A DNA stretch of 64,000 nucleotides from Apricaphanius iberus (GCA_028564705.1 JAPXFQ010000344.1:749001-813000), one strand, 5' to 3'. Positions 36,596 to 48,598 are shown, counted from the first letter of the stretch. The notes: generated from the sequence alone by a model not told the origin. Translations and numbers: made by a program.

Positions 36596-36862
36596 GAGAG
36601 TTGTCGGCCCGCGACCAAGAAATTGTGGGTTCTATTCCTACTTCTGCATGCTACATTTCGTTGTGTCCTTGGGCAAGACACCTCACCTGCCATGCCTCCT
36701 GGCGATATGGCAGCCTCCCTTCTGTCAGTCTGCCCCAGGGCAGCTGTGGCTACAAATGTAGCTTGCTTCCAGCAGTGTGTGTATGAGTGAATGAATAATG
36801 GAATTGTAAAGCGCTTTGAGGGTCTCGAAAAGCACTATATAAATGCAATCCATCATTATTAG
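36596..36862 (+). mobile_element. tRNA-derived SINE (family S1), diverged head
   Basis: GCCCGCGACCAAGAAATTGTGGG and GTGGGTTCTATTCC correspond to the tRNA-like head and B box of the 22812 copy, but the A-box region (GAGAGTTGTCGG) has decayed. The body shares CCTTGGGCAAGACACCTCAC and GCTACAAATGTAGCTTGC, and the tail, complete here, reads TTGTAAAGCGCTTTGAGGG, AGCACTATATAAATGCAATCC. Confidence 0.8.
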
Positions 36863-39160
36863 ATTAGGATTGGCACTACACTCCCTGAACAAAGTCTCAT
36901 TTTTATTCTTTTTTCACTTAATGAAAATGTTGTTTACTACTAGTTTTTGGTATTTTGTTAGTTTTCATTAACAATAAAAACATTGGGTCACTTTCATTTC
37001 CACTTAACTATATTTTTTGTTATATCACAAAAAAGACCAAATTTAGTTTTGATCACTCTTCCCACACGATAATGTTTGTCAGTGTTAAACTTAGTACATA
37101 ATATCTACAGAAACAAGCCAGCAAAACTATATATAAATAATATAAACTGTTTTTTAATTGTGCAAGCAATGCAAACTCAAAAAATAATTTAATGCATCTT
37201 CAAAATAGTTTATAAATACACAAAAAATTTTACTCTAACAGTGGACAAGACAATTATCAGTATGTATTGAGTTTCATATGCTTTGTGATAGGAGTCCCTA
37301 AAAGAGTCCAAAAGTTTATATCTGCATAATGCCTTGATGAAGTAACACCAAACCTGGAACAGAGGTTCAAAACCAAATATTGAGTCCATAACTGGAATAT
37401 GATAATAGTGTGGGCATAGCCTATAATCTATCTCACATTTGACCTTTTAACTCAGTGAAATCAAAAGATTTAGTCAGAGAAACCACTAGAGCTCTAACTG
37501 CTGCTCAAAACTGAAACGTGCATTTTAGGCTTTTTCTAAAATGCAAATGTTGTGCTTGGTGTTGCTCTGTTTTATATCACAAAAAATATATACAAACAAG
37601 ATTTTCCTGCTGTAGTTTAGTTTGCAACACTTGGTCCCAATCTTGACATACTTCACAAAATCTGATATATGTTTTCATTTGGATTTTGAGCAGAAGACAA
37701 ATACTTTTTTTAAACGGCACAACTATCGATACAATGGAGAGAAACTGGAGAATTAATATTAAGCCGAATTCTTTCAGACACAAAAAATAGCTCTACTGGT
37801 GACCCTGCTCTCAAACGAGTTTGCTTGTTACACTTTTCATTATCAATGTTTTTTCCAAGCTGAAAAAAGGTAAACATATGTAACAACTTAAAATATACTT
37901 CAGTGACAGAGGCCATGCAATTGTTCCTGAATTTGACTGATTGGCTGTTTTTAAATTCAAAATAGTATTTTTGTAAAATGATAGAGTGTGTTCATGATCT
38001 TTACACAGTCAGTATACTTCCATAGCCTTCATGCTTGTAACAAAATGACGGAAAAAGTAATAGATTCAAAAACATTCACAGCAGATGGATCTGAATCCAA
38101 ATTCAGCCCACAAAGGACATTTGTGTTATCTTTTAAGAATAAACACAAAGTACACATTTGCAATGCATATGCTTTAACCCATGATGAGATACATTTCAAA
38201 CAGCAGACATACCTTCAGTGAATCTGTGATGAGTCTTCCTGTGAAGGAATGGAGACAATGGAAAGGCTTTAAACCAAAAGCACTGGCATCATTATGTAAG
38301 ATAAACAGCCCTGGCATCAAAGCAGCCAACATCACGCACTGTTGTGGTTCATCTTTGTCTAGGCAGTGAGAGCAGAACTGGAGTTTATTCAGTTGCTGCC
38401 GTTGAAGGCCACACTGAAATATTTTCCATTGTGTCTCAAACCAAATTGTGACCAATGTTAAGTCAGAAGGATGAAATGATTAGAACTTTGGTAAATCGAG
38501 TGTAAGGTTCCAACAATAAAAACATTTAATGCAACTGTCTGGGAAACCAGCTATTTATACACACTATATAAAAATATACCTAACTTTGTTTCTTTACCGT
38601 CTGATATTTTATCACACCAAACCTGTCCTGTTTTGGTCAGTTAGGCTTAAAAACAGTATTTCTATTTGCTGAATTAGACATTTTTGAAAATAATTTTATT
38701 CATAAATTTTTTTCAAATGTTCAACTTTACCCGCACCATGAATTCTACACCTACAGTTTGTAATTAGCACAGCTGTTATGGTAATACAAGTCTTCAAACA
38801 CATTCTATACTTATATGACATGATGGGAAGTAATCAGCCAAAAAAGAAAACTGTGCACCTCCATAGCAAAAATGGACACAATAGGAATGTCCAGCCAGTA
38901 TACTGTTAAAGAATCAGAAAGTCTGAGATGAACTCATATGTTTATGAAAATATGAGCCCAAGACCACAATCTTATGTTTAAAGAAGCTGGTGCTGTTTTC
39001 AAATGCACTCTGTTACACACTTTGAAGACAAATTTTAAGAGACAGGTCCTGTGGACTTATCAAATAAAGATGTATTAATTTTTTATTTTATTTATTTATT
39101 TATTTTCTATAATAACTACTGTTACATTTGGAAAACAATATGGGAAGGTTGCAAGGAAAT
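36863..39160. other. Non-coding DNA, nothing recognised
   Basis: AT-rich, no gene-like frame with recognisable content and no transposon identified. Confidence 0.5.
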
Positions 39161-39308
39161 AGTGAACCACGATGAATGAAGCGTAGTGTTCCGCTGCAAC
39201 AAGGTCTGAGGCACTTTACAAAATAGATGGAATCATGAAGAAAGAACATTATGTGAAAGTAATGATGCAACATCTCAAAGACAACAGCCATGAAGTTAAA
39301 GCTTGGGC

Positions 39309-39310
<2 letters not shown>
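39161..39310 (+). pseudogene. Tc1 transposase internal fragment
   Basis: A diverged segment whose clear part reads ALYKIDGIMKKEHYVK then QHLKDNSHEVKAWA, matching the block between the first and second catalytic Asp (compare GALHKMDGITKKEHYVEIL in the 51373 element). It stops abruptly where the (GA)n tract begins, so the second Asp region is lost. Confidence 0.75.
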
Positions 39311-39380
<70 letters not shown>

Positions 39381-39410
39381 TAGAGAGAGCGAGAGAGAGA
39401 GAGAGAGAGA
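39311..39410. repeat. (GA)n microsatellite
   Basis: About 100 bp of GA repeat with interruptions near 39377-39390. Serine/leucine or arginine/glutamate frames through it are artefacts. Confidence 0.97.
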
Positions 39411-39424
39411 CTTTAAACTCACTG

Positions 39425-39719
39425 CACTGCAAAAAGTGTGCATCTAACCAAGCCCAACAATTTTTGATCTTGTTTTGAGACCTATATACTAAGCAAGAGC
39501 AGAATGTCTTTCTTAATCTTATTTGAGAATATGTGTCTCATTTTGAGAATTCCTACTTCTTCTACTTCTTCTTACTCTTGCAGTAAGACAATTGCACTTA
39601 GTAAGAATTCTCAAAATGAGACATATATTCTCTAAATGAGATTAATAATCTAACACCTTCTGCTGCTGCTTTGTATATAAACCTGAAAAGTTTTTTTGAC
39701 AGAAAGTGTTTTTGCAGTA
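39425..39719. mobile_element. Short inverted-repeat element ending in TGCAAAAA
   Basis: Ends CACTGCAAAAAGTGTG and AGTGTTTTTGCAGTA are inverted repeats. The centre holds long inverted arms: TTATTTGAGAATATGTG, CTCATTTTGAGAATTC against GAATTCTCAAAATGAGACATATATTCTC-like sequence with very few mismatches over about 45 bases. Resembles a common teleost hAT-type MITE. Non-coding, about 295 bp. Confidence 0.7.
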
Positions 39720-40327
39720 TGCTTATTGATACTGTTAAGGAAATTGGAGAATAGTAAAAAATACTGGTTCCAGTATATGGATTGCAAAAAAAAAAAAGAA
39801 AAAAAATATAGTCCTTTACTGTAACCTAAAAAGTCTATCCAACATATTTACGCTGAGCTAAAACCTCAGAAAAACTTTGCTGTTTTTCTTGCTGATTATC
39901 TTTAAGAAAACAAAGAATATATACAGTAGAAACCAGCTATGTACTCATACTTCATTAAAAAAATAAAAACATTTTTTTTACTGTCAAACAACAGATTAAG
40001 GTAAACTTTTGTATTTTACATCAATAAAGATCCCCTGTCTTTGTCTGTCCTTGAGCCCTAATTGTCCCCAGCAGTCTCAGATTTCCTTGACTCTCTTGGT
40101 GATTCCCTTCAGTGTCTATCTAAATCCCTGCGTGTTCCCTGTCCCTTGTTGGATGAACAATGTATTTCCAAGTTGTGATCCATCCTGTCCATGTCTGATT
40201 TGGACTATCATCATTCAAATGAGTTCTTCAAACTCAAAACACCTCTCTGCGCCTGGGTCCTTTAACATCATCATGAAGTAAGAAAGGGACATTATTATGT
40301 ATTTGTTTTTGTATTAGCTTCATCACA
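39720..40327. other. Non-coding DNA, possibly with an unclassified repeat
   Basis: Sequence at about 40030-40280, ending CTCTCTGCGCCTGGGTCC and CATCATCATGA, resembles the end of teleost LTR-type repeats, but I cannot place it securely. Confidence 0.3.
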
Positions 40328-40699
40328 GTAATAAGTGGGAATGCAACGATACATCTTTTTTTTTTAAAACCGATACAGTACCAATACTTTAATCTGAGTA
40401 CCTGCCGATACCGCGTACCAAAGCTGATACTTCTACGACACAAAAACATTAAATGGATTGGAAGACAGGTTTTATTTTCTTCTCAACAAACAATGGTGAA
40501 TTAGATAAAAAATAAAATGTTAATGAAAATGACCACAAAACTAAAATTTCAAGTGAAAACAAACATTTTCTGTCAAATTATTGCAGTTTTCACATTTTAA
40601 GTATCGGTTCATGGTGTCAATTAACTAACCGATACTAGTACATTAGAACAGTATCGGCCCCGATACCAATATCCGTATCGGTGCATCCCTAGTAAGGAG
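40328..40699 (+). mobile_element. hAT-like short element, family F1, best-preserved copy
   Basis: The 356 bp element 40336-40691 starts TGGGAATGCAACGATAC and ends CCGTATCGGTGCATCCCTA; its subterminal regions are full of CGATACC/GGTATCG-type motifs. Flanks GTAATAAG and GTAAGGAG match at 6 of 8 bases, compatible with an old hAT duplication. The interior defines the family (GGATTGGAAGACAGG, TTATTGCAGTTTTCAC, AAGTATCGGTTCATGG). Non-coding. It lies next to the inner repeat of the old Tc1 element. Confidence 0.8.
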
Positions 40700-40909
40700 T
40701 ATACATATACACTACATTCATTGTGTCTTTAAACACAAAGAAAACTTCAGGTCACTCCTTTGTGAGTTGAAAAAAATAAATACAAAAAATTAAAATTCCT
40801 TTGTGAGCTGAAGAAGTTTCCAAAATGTTATTTGGGTTGATTGGTGAAACACCCGTGGATGCATGTAAGGCACACCCCAAACACAGAGCCTCTTTCTGTG
40901 TCAACTAAG

Positions 40910-42110
40910 ACATCAAGATAGGAATTGTGGACCTCTGCAAGCTTACGTCGTCCTTAGGTACACTTTCCAGATCCCCGAATCACTATATTCATTCATATAG
41001 ACAATAGTTTAAAAGAACAAAAAACACGAGAATCTACAAACAGCGTAACTAGAGCTGGTTATCGGTTCAAATTTCAAGAATTCAAGAGTTAGAATCGATT
41101 ATCACGATCCGATTGGATCCAATCTGTTCCAACTCGATATTGATATAGGTCAGTGCTATTAAAACCATGTTTTTGAGCTTTAATTCAATAAGGAAAAACC
41201 TGGTAACAGTTTCCCAGGGTAAAACTATATTAACCCTTTCAGAGCTAAGCATTAAAATGGCTGTCTCAATTGTTAGCTCTATTTTAGCTTTAAAAAAAAG
41301 GGCAAACTATGTTAAACAATTTAACAGATTTTTGGACTTGTGAATTGATTTGATTCTTATCATTTTTCTAAGGATTGATTCAGAATCGATTTTTTCGTTG
41401 TTTTTTTTTTTCAACGCAGCACTAATCGTAACTCTTGGGAAGGAGACGAATCCGAGAGAGGGAAAAAAATGGGCAAAATGTGCAAATCGAACCCAGGAAA
41501 ACAGTTAAATACCTTGTGAAGATGCTGACTGAAACTGGTAACACACTGTAGGTAAAACCAGTAATGCACCACCATGACCTGAAAGGTTGGATGAGAATTC
41601 TATTGCTTCAAAACATAAAACAACATAAGAACAGCCAGACTGCAGTTTGTAACTCCACATGGGGGAATACAAGTCCTAATATCTGGAGACATGTTTGGGG
41701 GTTAGTATTATGTTGTGGGGCTTTTCTGCTGCATCATGAGAAAAGAAAATTATGTAGACATATTGAAGCAACAGCAAAAGACATCAGTCAGGAAGTTTCA
41801 GCTTAGGTGCAAATGAGTCTTTCAAATGGACATTGACATCAAGCACACTCTACCAACAAAGTAATACAAAATGGCATAAGTGCCAAAACGCAAAGTATTG
41901 GAGTGGCATTCACAAAGCCCTGATCTCAGTCCCGTAGAAAATGTGTGAGCTGCACTGAAAAGGCAAGTGTGAGCAAGAAGGCATCCAACCGTGATGCAGT
42001 TACACCAGTTCTGTCAAGACGAGTTTTCAGCAAACTATTGTAGAAAGGTTATGGAAGGTTACCACCGAAATGTACCACCCAAGTTACCAAATACTATTAC
42101 CAAATACAAA
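40910..42110 (+). pseudogene. Tc1 transposase, heavily decayed
   Basis: Recognisable pieces in order: IVDLCKL-like sequence near 40925 (helix-turn-helix start), GRRRI-type sequence just after the insertion (GGAAGGAGACGAATCC), a catalytic block near 41680 (NIWRHVWG), LHHEKRKLCRHIEA with SQEVS at 41725-41800, a second-Asp region (CAAATGGACATTGAC near 41826), the third block CTCAGTCCCGTAGAAAATG near 41930 and QFCQD at 42005. The frame changes many times and contains stops, so no protein is possible. More decayed than the copy at 51750. Confidence 0.75.
41042..41432. mobile_element. hAT-like insertion inside the Tc1 element
   Basis: The 375 bp insert 41050-41424 starts TAGAGCTGGTTATCGG and ends AACGCAGCACTA, giving short inverted ends TAG(A/T)GCTG. 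It is flanked by AGCGTAAC and ATCGTAAC, an 8 bp duplication with one mismatch. The Tc1 sequence reads through correctly if the insert and one duplication copy are ignored. The interior has several ATCGATT/GAATCG-type motifs and a T run. Non-coding. Confidence 0.75.
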
Positions 42111-42504
42111 GGAAGTTCATGTATATTTATGAATTTGATTAACATAACAATTTACATTACAATTCATGCTCTTTATTCTGACATTCCACAAATACAACAA
42201 ATATGTTAATATTGACTATTTCAAACAAACAAAAAATAACGGTTTACTCTGATTTGATGTTTGACAGTAAGAAAATAGATGTTTTGTGGGGGGGTTTCAT
42301 GAAGTGTATGTAAATATTTGGTTTCAACTGTATGATAAACTAAAGTATTTTCAAGTCCCAGTAAATACAGGCACACTCGTGTATTTTAAATGTGTAAACG
42401 GGATAAGAACTTGGATCCTTGTATGTAGAATCCATAAAACCGGGGACAGTGGAGCACAAAAAAATGTTTCTACAAAATGAAAACTAGAAGGGATGGAACA
42501 ATAA

Positions 42505-42876
42505 AGGGGCTGCACAGTTGGTAGCACTGTTGCCTTGCAGCAAGAAGGTCCTGGGTTCTAATCCCAGCCAAGGGTATTTCTGGATGGAGTTTTTATGTTC
42601 TTCGTGATCATCCATGGGCTCCCTCCAGGTACTCCGGCTTCCTCCCACAGTCCAAAAGCCTGACTTTCAGGTTAATCGTTCTCTCTAAATTGCCCGTAGG
42701 TATGAGTCTGTGCATGCATGGTTGTTTGCCCTGTCTGTCTCTGTGTTTCTCTGCAATGGACAGGCGATCCGTCCAGGTGTACCCTGCCTCTCGGCCGATG
42801 ACTTTTGGAGATAAGCACCAGCCCCTCCACAACTCTGCAGCGATAACCGGTGAAGATAACAGATGGATGGAATCAC
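42505..42876 (+). mobile_element. SINE-like element (family S2), full-length
   Basis: Head GGGGCTGCACAGTTGGTAGC and GGTCCTGGGTTCTAATCCCA carry A-box-like (GCACAGTTGGTAG) and B-box-like (GGGTTCTAATCC) signals of a tRNA-type promoter. The body reads CTCCGGCTTCCTCCCACAG, CTCTAAATTGCCCGTAGGT and GGCGATCCGTCCAGGTGTAC, ending near CAGATGGATGG. This family is very common in teleosts. Other copies: 23700, 46884, 49280, 58320. No clear target duplication here. Confidence 0.8.
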
Positions 42877-44044
42877 CCCCGTCCGCATATCACTCTCATT
42901 GCTGGAATGCACATGTTCTTGCTTCCAGAAAGTGTGAATTAATTGGTATGACTGGAGGCATTGCCTAAGTCCAAAAGACTTTAGCTTCAGGGCTTACCAG
43001 AGTATTAAATGTGGACCAGAACGGCTCAGAATGTTCTCACCTTCTCTCTCTCTCTGGGTAAACTAGCTTGATTACAGTAACTGTGCATTGGCCCAGTGAA
43101 CAAAACAAACAAAAAAATAGATAAGTACCCTGACTGCTGCCAAGCCATTGTAATATTCTTTTCCAGTTACTTTTTCCAAACACCTTAAAAACAGTTGATA
43201 CCCAAATATATAATGATTTTTATATATTGTCAGCTAAATGGATAGCTGCAAAATCCCTCTTGGTTGCTTATAACAATTTTTTATTCAAATTCTTTGGAAA
43301 TGCTTGCATTTATATAGTAGTTCACAAACAGTGTAAGTGCATGCTTACTTGAAAAAAAATCATCTTTATCGGCAAATCCGCCTTGCAGAAAATGCTTAAA
43401 GTGATAAATTAAGTTTAGTAATCTGTCTGGTTTTGCAAAATTGTTTGGCTTTATGATAGACTCCTGGAAGAAACATCAATTTCACAAAACAAAAAAACAG
43501 TTAGTTGCAATTTTGCATTTAAATCTCATTTTGCGTTTTGCAGTTTTTAATTTTATTTTTACCGTGATGTTTTTCAAGCCCTATGCATGTCTATTATTTG
43601 TCTTTTTCATTTCAGGGTAAACAGTGACATCTAGTGGCTACATGAGGCAATCCGTATCTGTGGTTCCCTGCATATCTCTAATATAGATTATAGTCCAAAA
43701 ATGTATCACTCATTTCAGAAACTGAAACTCATATAGCTTGATTACACATACAGTGATTTGAACATTTACTTCTAGTATTTTTTATGATAAGGGCTTACAG
43801 ACCACCAAACTACCAAAATTGACAGTATCAATAAATGTGAATATTACGTGAATATATTATTAGTATGATTTGTGGAAAATATGTCAATTTATTTACATTA
43901 AGTGATTACTAACATAGGTTTTTATTTTACATGCATCAATATGGCATATCGGCAATCAAAGACTCCTGAAGTGAAATGGAACTTCTTTTTCTACTTGGCC
44001 CAGGTAAGGCTCATTTAGCCCTCATGTGTAGGATTTGTTTTAGT
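42877..44044. other. Non-coding DNA, nothing recognised
   Basis: No gene or clear repeat. Confidence 0.5.
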
Positions 44045-44600
44045 ACACTGATTCTTCAGCATCTGCCCACTTCTATTGAACCTCCTCCATATTCATTAAT
44101 AGATTTGGCTTGACAATTCTCCCAAAGCTGTGCTCATTTTCTCAACTGTTTCTTTCTGCACTTTTTCCTTCAACTCAACCTTTTATGTATATGCTCAGAT
44201 ACAGCACTCTCTGAACAACCAGCTTCTTTAGCATTGTTCTTTTATGGTTTACCTTCCTAGCTGAGGATGTTAATAACCTTCATCTGTACATCTGTGATGC
44301 CAGCATTCTTCCTTATGATTGTGCAGCCTACTGACCCAGACTGAGAGGAGATGTGAGGCTCATGAAACATTGTAAGTTGTAAAACAGTGAAAGTTGTTTT
44401 CTGATAAGGTGTGACACACAACTTTCCAAATTCCAATTTCTTAACTTTCTATATTGAATTGTTGGATTTTCTGTAAGCCATAATTATTAAAATTAGAAGA
44501 AATAATGCTTGACATATTACACTCTATTACGCAATATACTATATGAGTTTCTGAAATAAGACACCTTAATTATGGAACTTTTTCACCATATTTCTTTTTC
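44045..44600 (-). mobile_element. Tc1-like transposon remnant, minus strand
   Basis: The right part (GGATTTTCTGTAAGCCATAA, ATATATGAGTTTCTGAAAT-like sequence) resembles the terminal untranslated region of a very widespread vertebrate Tc1-like element. The left part carries the transposase start on the minus strand. Ends are diverged and no target duplication is visible. Confidence 0.65.
44050..44330 (-). pseudogene. Tc1-like transposase N-terminal remnant
   Basis: On the minus strand the sequence reads IIRKNAGITDVQMKVINIL, a stop, EGKP, a second stop, then NNAKEAGCSESAVSEHIHKRL, which is a typical helix-turn-helix DNA-binding motif (KEAGCSxSAVSxHI), followed by a third stop and RKKCRK. The three internal stops show it is dead. 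The catalytic domain is missing. Confidence 0.7.
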
Positions 44601-46883
44601 TTATAAAACTTTACTCAAAATGATACAGTTATCAACTTAGTTATTCTTTAATTCTTATCATTATTAAATATTCCATAACTTGTTTAAAATATTGTAATAG
44701 CAATGAGTGACCACATGATGGCAGCATGATGATATCTGGAAACATGAATTCCCTCTCACAAACTAATCTCAGTTGGTCGACAGATACATAGATGTTCATA
44801 AGTAATATTTTAGACACATCACCATGTTAAGTTTAAAAAAGAACTAAATATTTTCTCATCAAATACGTGGTTTCTAGTATGTCTTTGAATATATATTGAT
44901 GGATTGCTGAAGACAGGGACATGTTCCCCAGCAAAAGATATAGAGGATGGATGGATGGATATTTATGTGCAAAAATACAGTAATACAAAACTGGGATCAC
45001 CTTTTAAAGATTACTCTTTGTACAACTCAAAGCACGTTTTATTTTGTTCGAATGTTCCAAATGGTCATGTTTTTCAGAGTTTCATTACATACTTTATGTG
45101 CAGAGTTTACTCAAAGGTGATGCTTTTTGCATTATTGGAGGACCATGTCATGAATCTTCCAAATGTAAACAATATACATGTTCCAAGGTACAATACAAAT
45201 GATAAGATAAGATAATTTCCAAATACCTATGAAACTTGTAAAGTACAGGGACATACCATCTTTAATACTGCAAACACAGCAGACTTACAGTGCACTGACT
45301 GAATTGTTCCAGTGTACCTTCGCATAGAAACAGGCGTTACTTGGGTGAATGAAACAACATTGAACACAATGGGCAGTATGGAAATTGTAAGCTGTTAATA
45401 TTAGTTAAGAGGGCATTTCATCTTAGTGCTAGCAATGTTTTTATTTAGCTTTAGGTGCTAAAACACCTGCTGTATGTCTGCCTGGCTATTTAACATCCAT
45501 CACACCAATAACTTACAGTATTTACTTCTGAAAATCTCAGAGTTGTGGAATCTTTCCACTAACGGTAAAAGCAGCTTTACTAATAACGTAAAATAACCTC
45601 ACTTCAAAAACAATCTACACCCCTACATAAAGTAATACAATGTTGAAAGTAATACATAATAATTTTGTTCTGAAATGACCTGAAGTTATGTGATTCGGCA
45701 TCCAGCCACTGTGAACATTTAACAGTCCACAGTCTAAGATAGTAATTAGCTAATAAGTAAACATCACCCTTTTCAACAGGAAAATATGCAGCTACAGTCT
45801 GGATCTTACACTCTTGATTACATGATAGAAATATTGCTTTAAGACTCGAATCTCTGACCAAAAATGTAAGTCTAGTGACGAGTCTCTAGAGTTTCAGTCT
45901 AAGTAGAATCTCAGATCTCTGTTGAGTTTATATCAGAATTTAAAAACTTATCTTTAGCTAGAACACATTAAAATGGAGGAAGTGAACTAATTTCATAAAC
46001 AACAACAACAACTTTATCTCTTATATGATTCATGTACTCTCTGGAAGTAATGTACTTCAATTTGTATACCTGCGGTAGGAATATCATACTGCATACTAAA
46101 CTACACGGGCATACATGGCGGAAGCACTATTTTAAGTCATACGTTAACATTCATTAAAAACAAACTAACTTTTTTTTCAAAGTGTAAAGCAAGAATGATT
46201 TTATTGCTTCTTTTTTCCCCAACGAGGCTGCGTTTCAGCACCTACACCTGCGTACAGATGGTGTTGGTCTTTAAACATCTGTGAGATTTAAGCCGAAAAA
46301 GATTATCAATACCAGCAGCTACACTACTTCTCTGCATCCAGAAGGCATGGTAGTAAAATTTTCTGAAGACTGCTGTCGCAGCGCAGCCCTTTTCAGTACC
46401 AAAATGTTAAGAACAAGGGTAATATATGTCGCTTGGGAAGCTTACTAAGCTGCACATTCTGTGGAGTTGTGAAAAATAAAGAAAATACTGTAGGCCTTCA
46501 AGAGCCTCTCGGGGCTAAGACAACATATAAATAGCCCATGTTCTTCCACCTGTATTTGCCAGCGTCTGCAAGTAGTATAAAGTATGCAGTCTTTATATGT
46601 TGTGTACCATATGTCAAGATCTGTAAGCCGCAGCTGTGGCTTTGCTCATGGGATGGACCACACAAGGTTATTAGGTTTGCATCATCATATATGCTTTGAA
46701 CCTTTGGCTATTTCCAGTTGAAGAAACTGATTTTGTTTAAATCACACAATTATTGCCACATATATGGATGAGCCTCATTTTTATTTCCTACATTACTGTA
46801 GATTCACAGAAAATATGGGAAAACTCAAACTCTAGAGGGTTATGTTCTTTAATAAATATTCCAGTGACCTATTAACAATTCCC
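44601..46883. other. Non-coding DNA with a minor SINE-tail-like trace
   Basis: A GGATGGATGGATGGATA run at 44945-44961 may be the remains of an S2 tail. Otherwise nothing is recognised. Confidence 0.45.
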
Positions 46884-47228
46884 ATCCATCCATCCATCCA
46901 TTTTCTAAACCGCTTAATCTTCACAGGGGGGCTGGTGCCTATATCCAGCTGGCAAGAGGCGGGGTACACCCTGGACAGGTCGCCAGTCCATCACAGGGCA
47001 ACATAGAGACCGACAGGACAAACAACCATGCACGCACACACTCACAACTAAGGACAATTTAGAGACCAATTAACCTGACAGTCATGTTTTTGGACTGTGG
47101 GAGGAAGCCGTAGTACCTGGAGGGAACCCATGCATGCACGGGGAGAACATGCAGAAAGACCCTGGGCCGGGATATGAACCCAAAACCTTCTTGCTGCACG
47201 GCAGCAGTGCTAGCCGACTGTGCAGCCT
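46884..47228 (-). mobile_element. SINE-like element (family S2), nearly full-length
   Basis: On the minus strand the head reads GGCTGCACAGTCGGCTAGC and GCAGCAAGAAGGTTTTGGGT with a B-box-like GGGTTCATATCC. The body includes CTCCAGGTACTACGGCTTCC and GGCGACCTGTCCAGGGTGTA, and the tail is GGATGGATGGATGG. A short TTCCCAT lies at both edges and may be a shortened duplication. Box A has decayed relative to the 42505 copy. Confidence 0.8.
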
Positions 47229-48354
47229 TTCCCATACATGGTATTCAATATAAACATGCCAATAGATATCTGCATCCTAGTGTGAGTCTGCTGAGCTCCC
47301 CACTTTTTGCTTAGTCTTGGAAGCCAATCAGCAGCGACATAACTCTACATGTTAAGTTTGTTTACATATCATTAACGCAATGCATACATTTGATCACCTG
47401 AACATTAGAATGTAGGTTAATATTATTATGGTAAAATATTAGGAGCGTAGTGGTAACCATCAAAAATATGTTTGATTTAACGAACATATACAGTGTTATT
47501 TTATACCTGAAAACATGCCAAAAGTTCATGTGTGCAGTGTGACATTGTGTATCACAATTTCCAAGGGCCTATGTCATACAAAATCAAGTTTTTGGAGTTT
47601 TCAGCCATATGGTTGTGCAATTTTCTCATAAAAAATCCCGCCAGAGTGGTCTTTGGTTTTTAAGTCACACATGTCTGAGTAATCCTCCTGTTTCTCGCTC
47701 TCTGAGCAGCAACGCTGCTGAGTGGTAACATAGTGATGTGTTTTACATCACTATGTTACCGTTGGAAGTGCTAGAGGTGTCTGCATCACCCCTGCCAAAA
47801 GAGCAGCTAACCTCTGTTAGAATTGCAAACACACCCTCCCCCTTCTCAATGCTCATAGCTGCTCCGGTTTTAGCAGCTGAAACCATTTTTCTTGTTGGAA
47901 TTTTATTTTCTAAAATGTCTCTGTGAAAACATCGTTTGGCTGCATGGATTACAGGACTTTATTCTACTTTACTAGAGAACATCAGCTGGATCACTTCCAA
48001 AACAAAGACGCCTGACGGATAGAGAAGTACGTAGCTACATGCTAATGTGGGTTATCCATTTATCAAGCTGCTTATGTGATCTTATAACAGCATTGTGTGG
48101 TTAATTAATTTATCTGTAGCATCTCAGAATGTTCAGTAAACGGCTGCAAACAACACCCATGGCTTTTTTATATACTGGGCTGGAAAGATTTGTTTACTGG
48201 ACTCAGCTATTTTGATTATAGCCCCGTCTAAATCTGGTAGATTTAGCAGCTGAAATAAGCTTTATTGACTCTGGTTTTTACAAAAATAAATAAATAAACC
48301 CGAGCCCTTAGTAAAACACAGTTTCATTGTGGTACTTGGTGGACTTCAAATTCA
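47229..48354. other. Non-coding DNA with one hairpin
   Basis: Only the palindrome at 47724-47760 stands out. No gene recognised. Confidence 0.5.
47724..47760. repeat. Perfect 16 bp hairpin with 5-base loop
   Basis: GGTAACATAGTGATGT, loop GTTTT, then the exact complement ACATCACTATGTTACC. No other repeat signature surrounds it. Confidence 0.95.
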
Positions 48355-48357
48355 CCC

Positions 48358-48598
48358 AAAAAATGCAATGAATTGGAAGACAGGTTTTATTTTATTCTCT
48401 TTGTTACAACAAATAAAGGTTAATTAGATTTTAAAAAATGACCACAAAACTTAAATCTTAGGTGAAAAATAAAACATTTCTGTGAAATTATTGCAGAATT
48501 TCCACCATTTGAATAGCAGTTCATGGTAACGGTTAACTAACCAATACCGACACAAGTACATTAGAACGGCCCCAATAACAGATATCGATGCATCACTA
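48358..48598 (+). mobile_element. hAT-like family F1, 5'-truncated copy
   Basis: Shares AATGCAATGAATTGGAAGAC, TTGTTACAACAAAT, TGTGAAATTATTGCAG and GTTCATGGTAACGGTTAAC with the other F1 copies and ends ATCGATGCATCACTA. The first ~115 bases of the element are missing. Confidence 0.7.

Larger units (their letters stand above)
40692..42330 (+). mobile_element. Old Tc1-type transposon, split by an insertion
   Basis: Starts with an inner terminal-repeat motif (GTATACATATACACTAC, TGTCTTTAAACAC), then GAATTGTGGACCTCTGCAAG near the transposase start, and ends with TGTATGTAAATATTTGG and TTTCAACTG at 42330, the outer terminal repeat. Parts of the transposase are recognisable but shattered. A 375 bp hAT-like element interrupts it at 41050-41424. 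The left outer repeat is not seen, perhaps displaced by the F1 element next door. Confidence 0.8.

Noticed and set aside
39100..39443. Leucine/serine-rich frames on the minus strand
   Set aside because: They are produced by the (GA)n tract and antisense Tc1 sequence.
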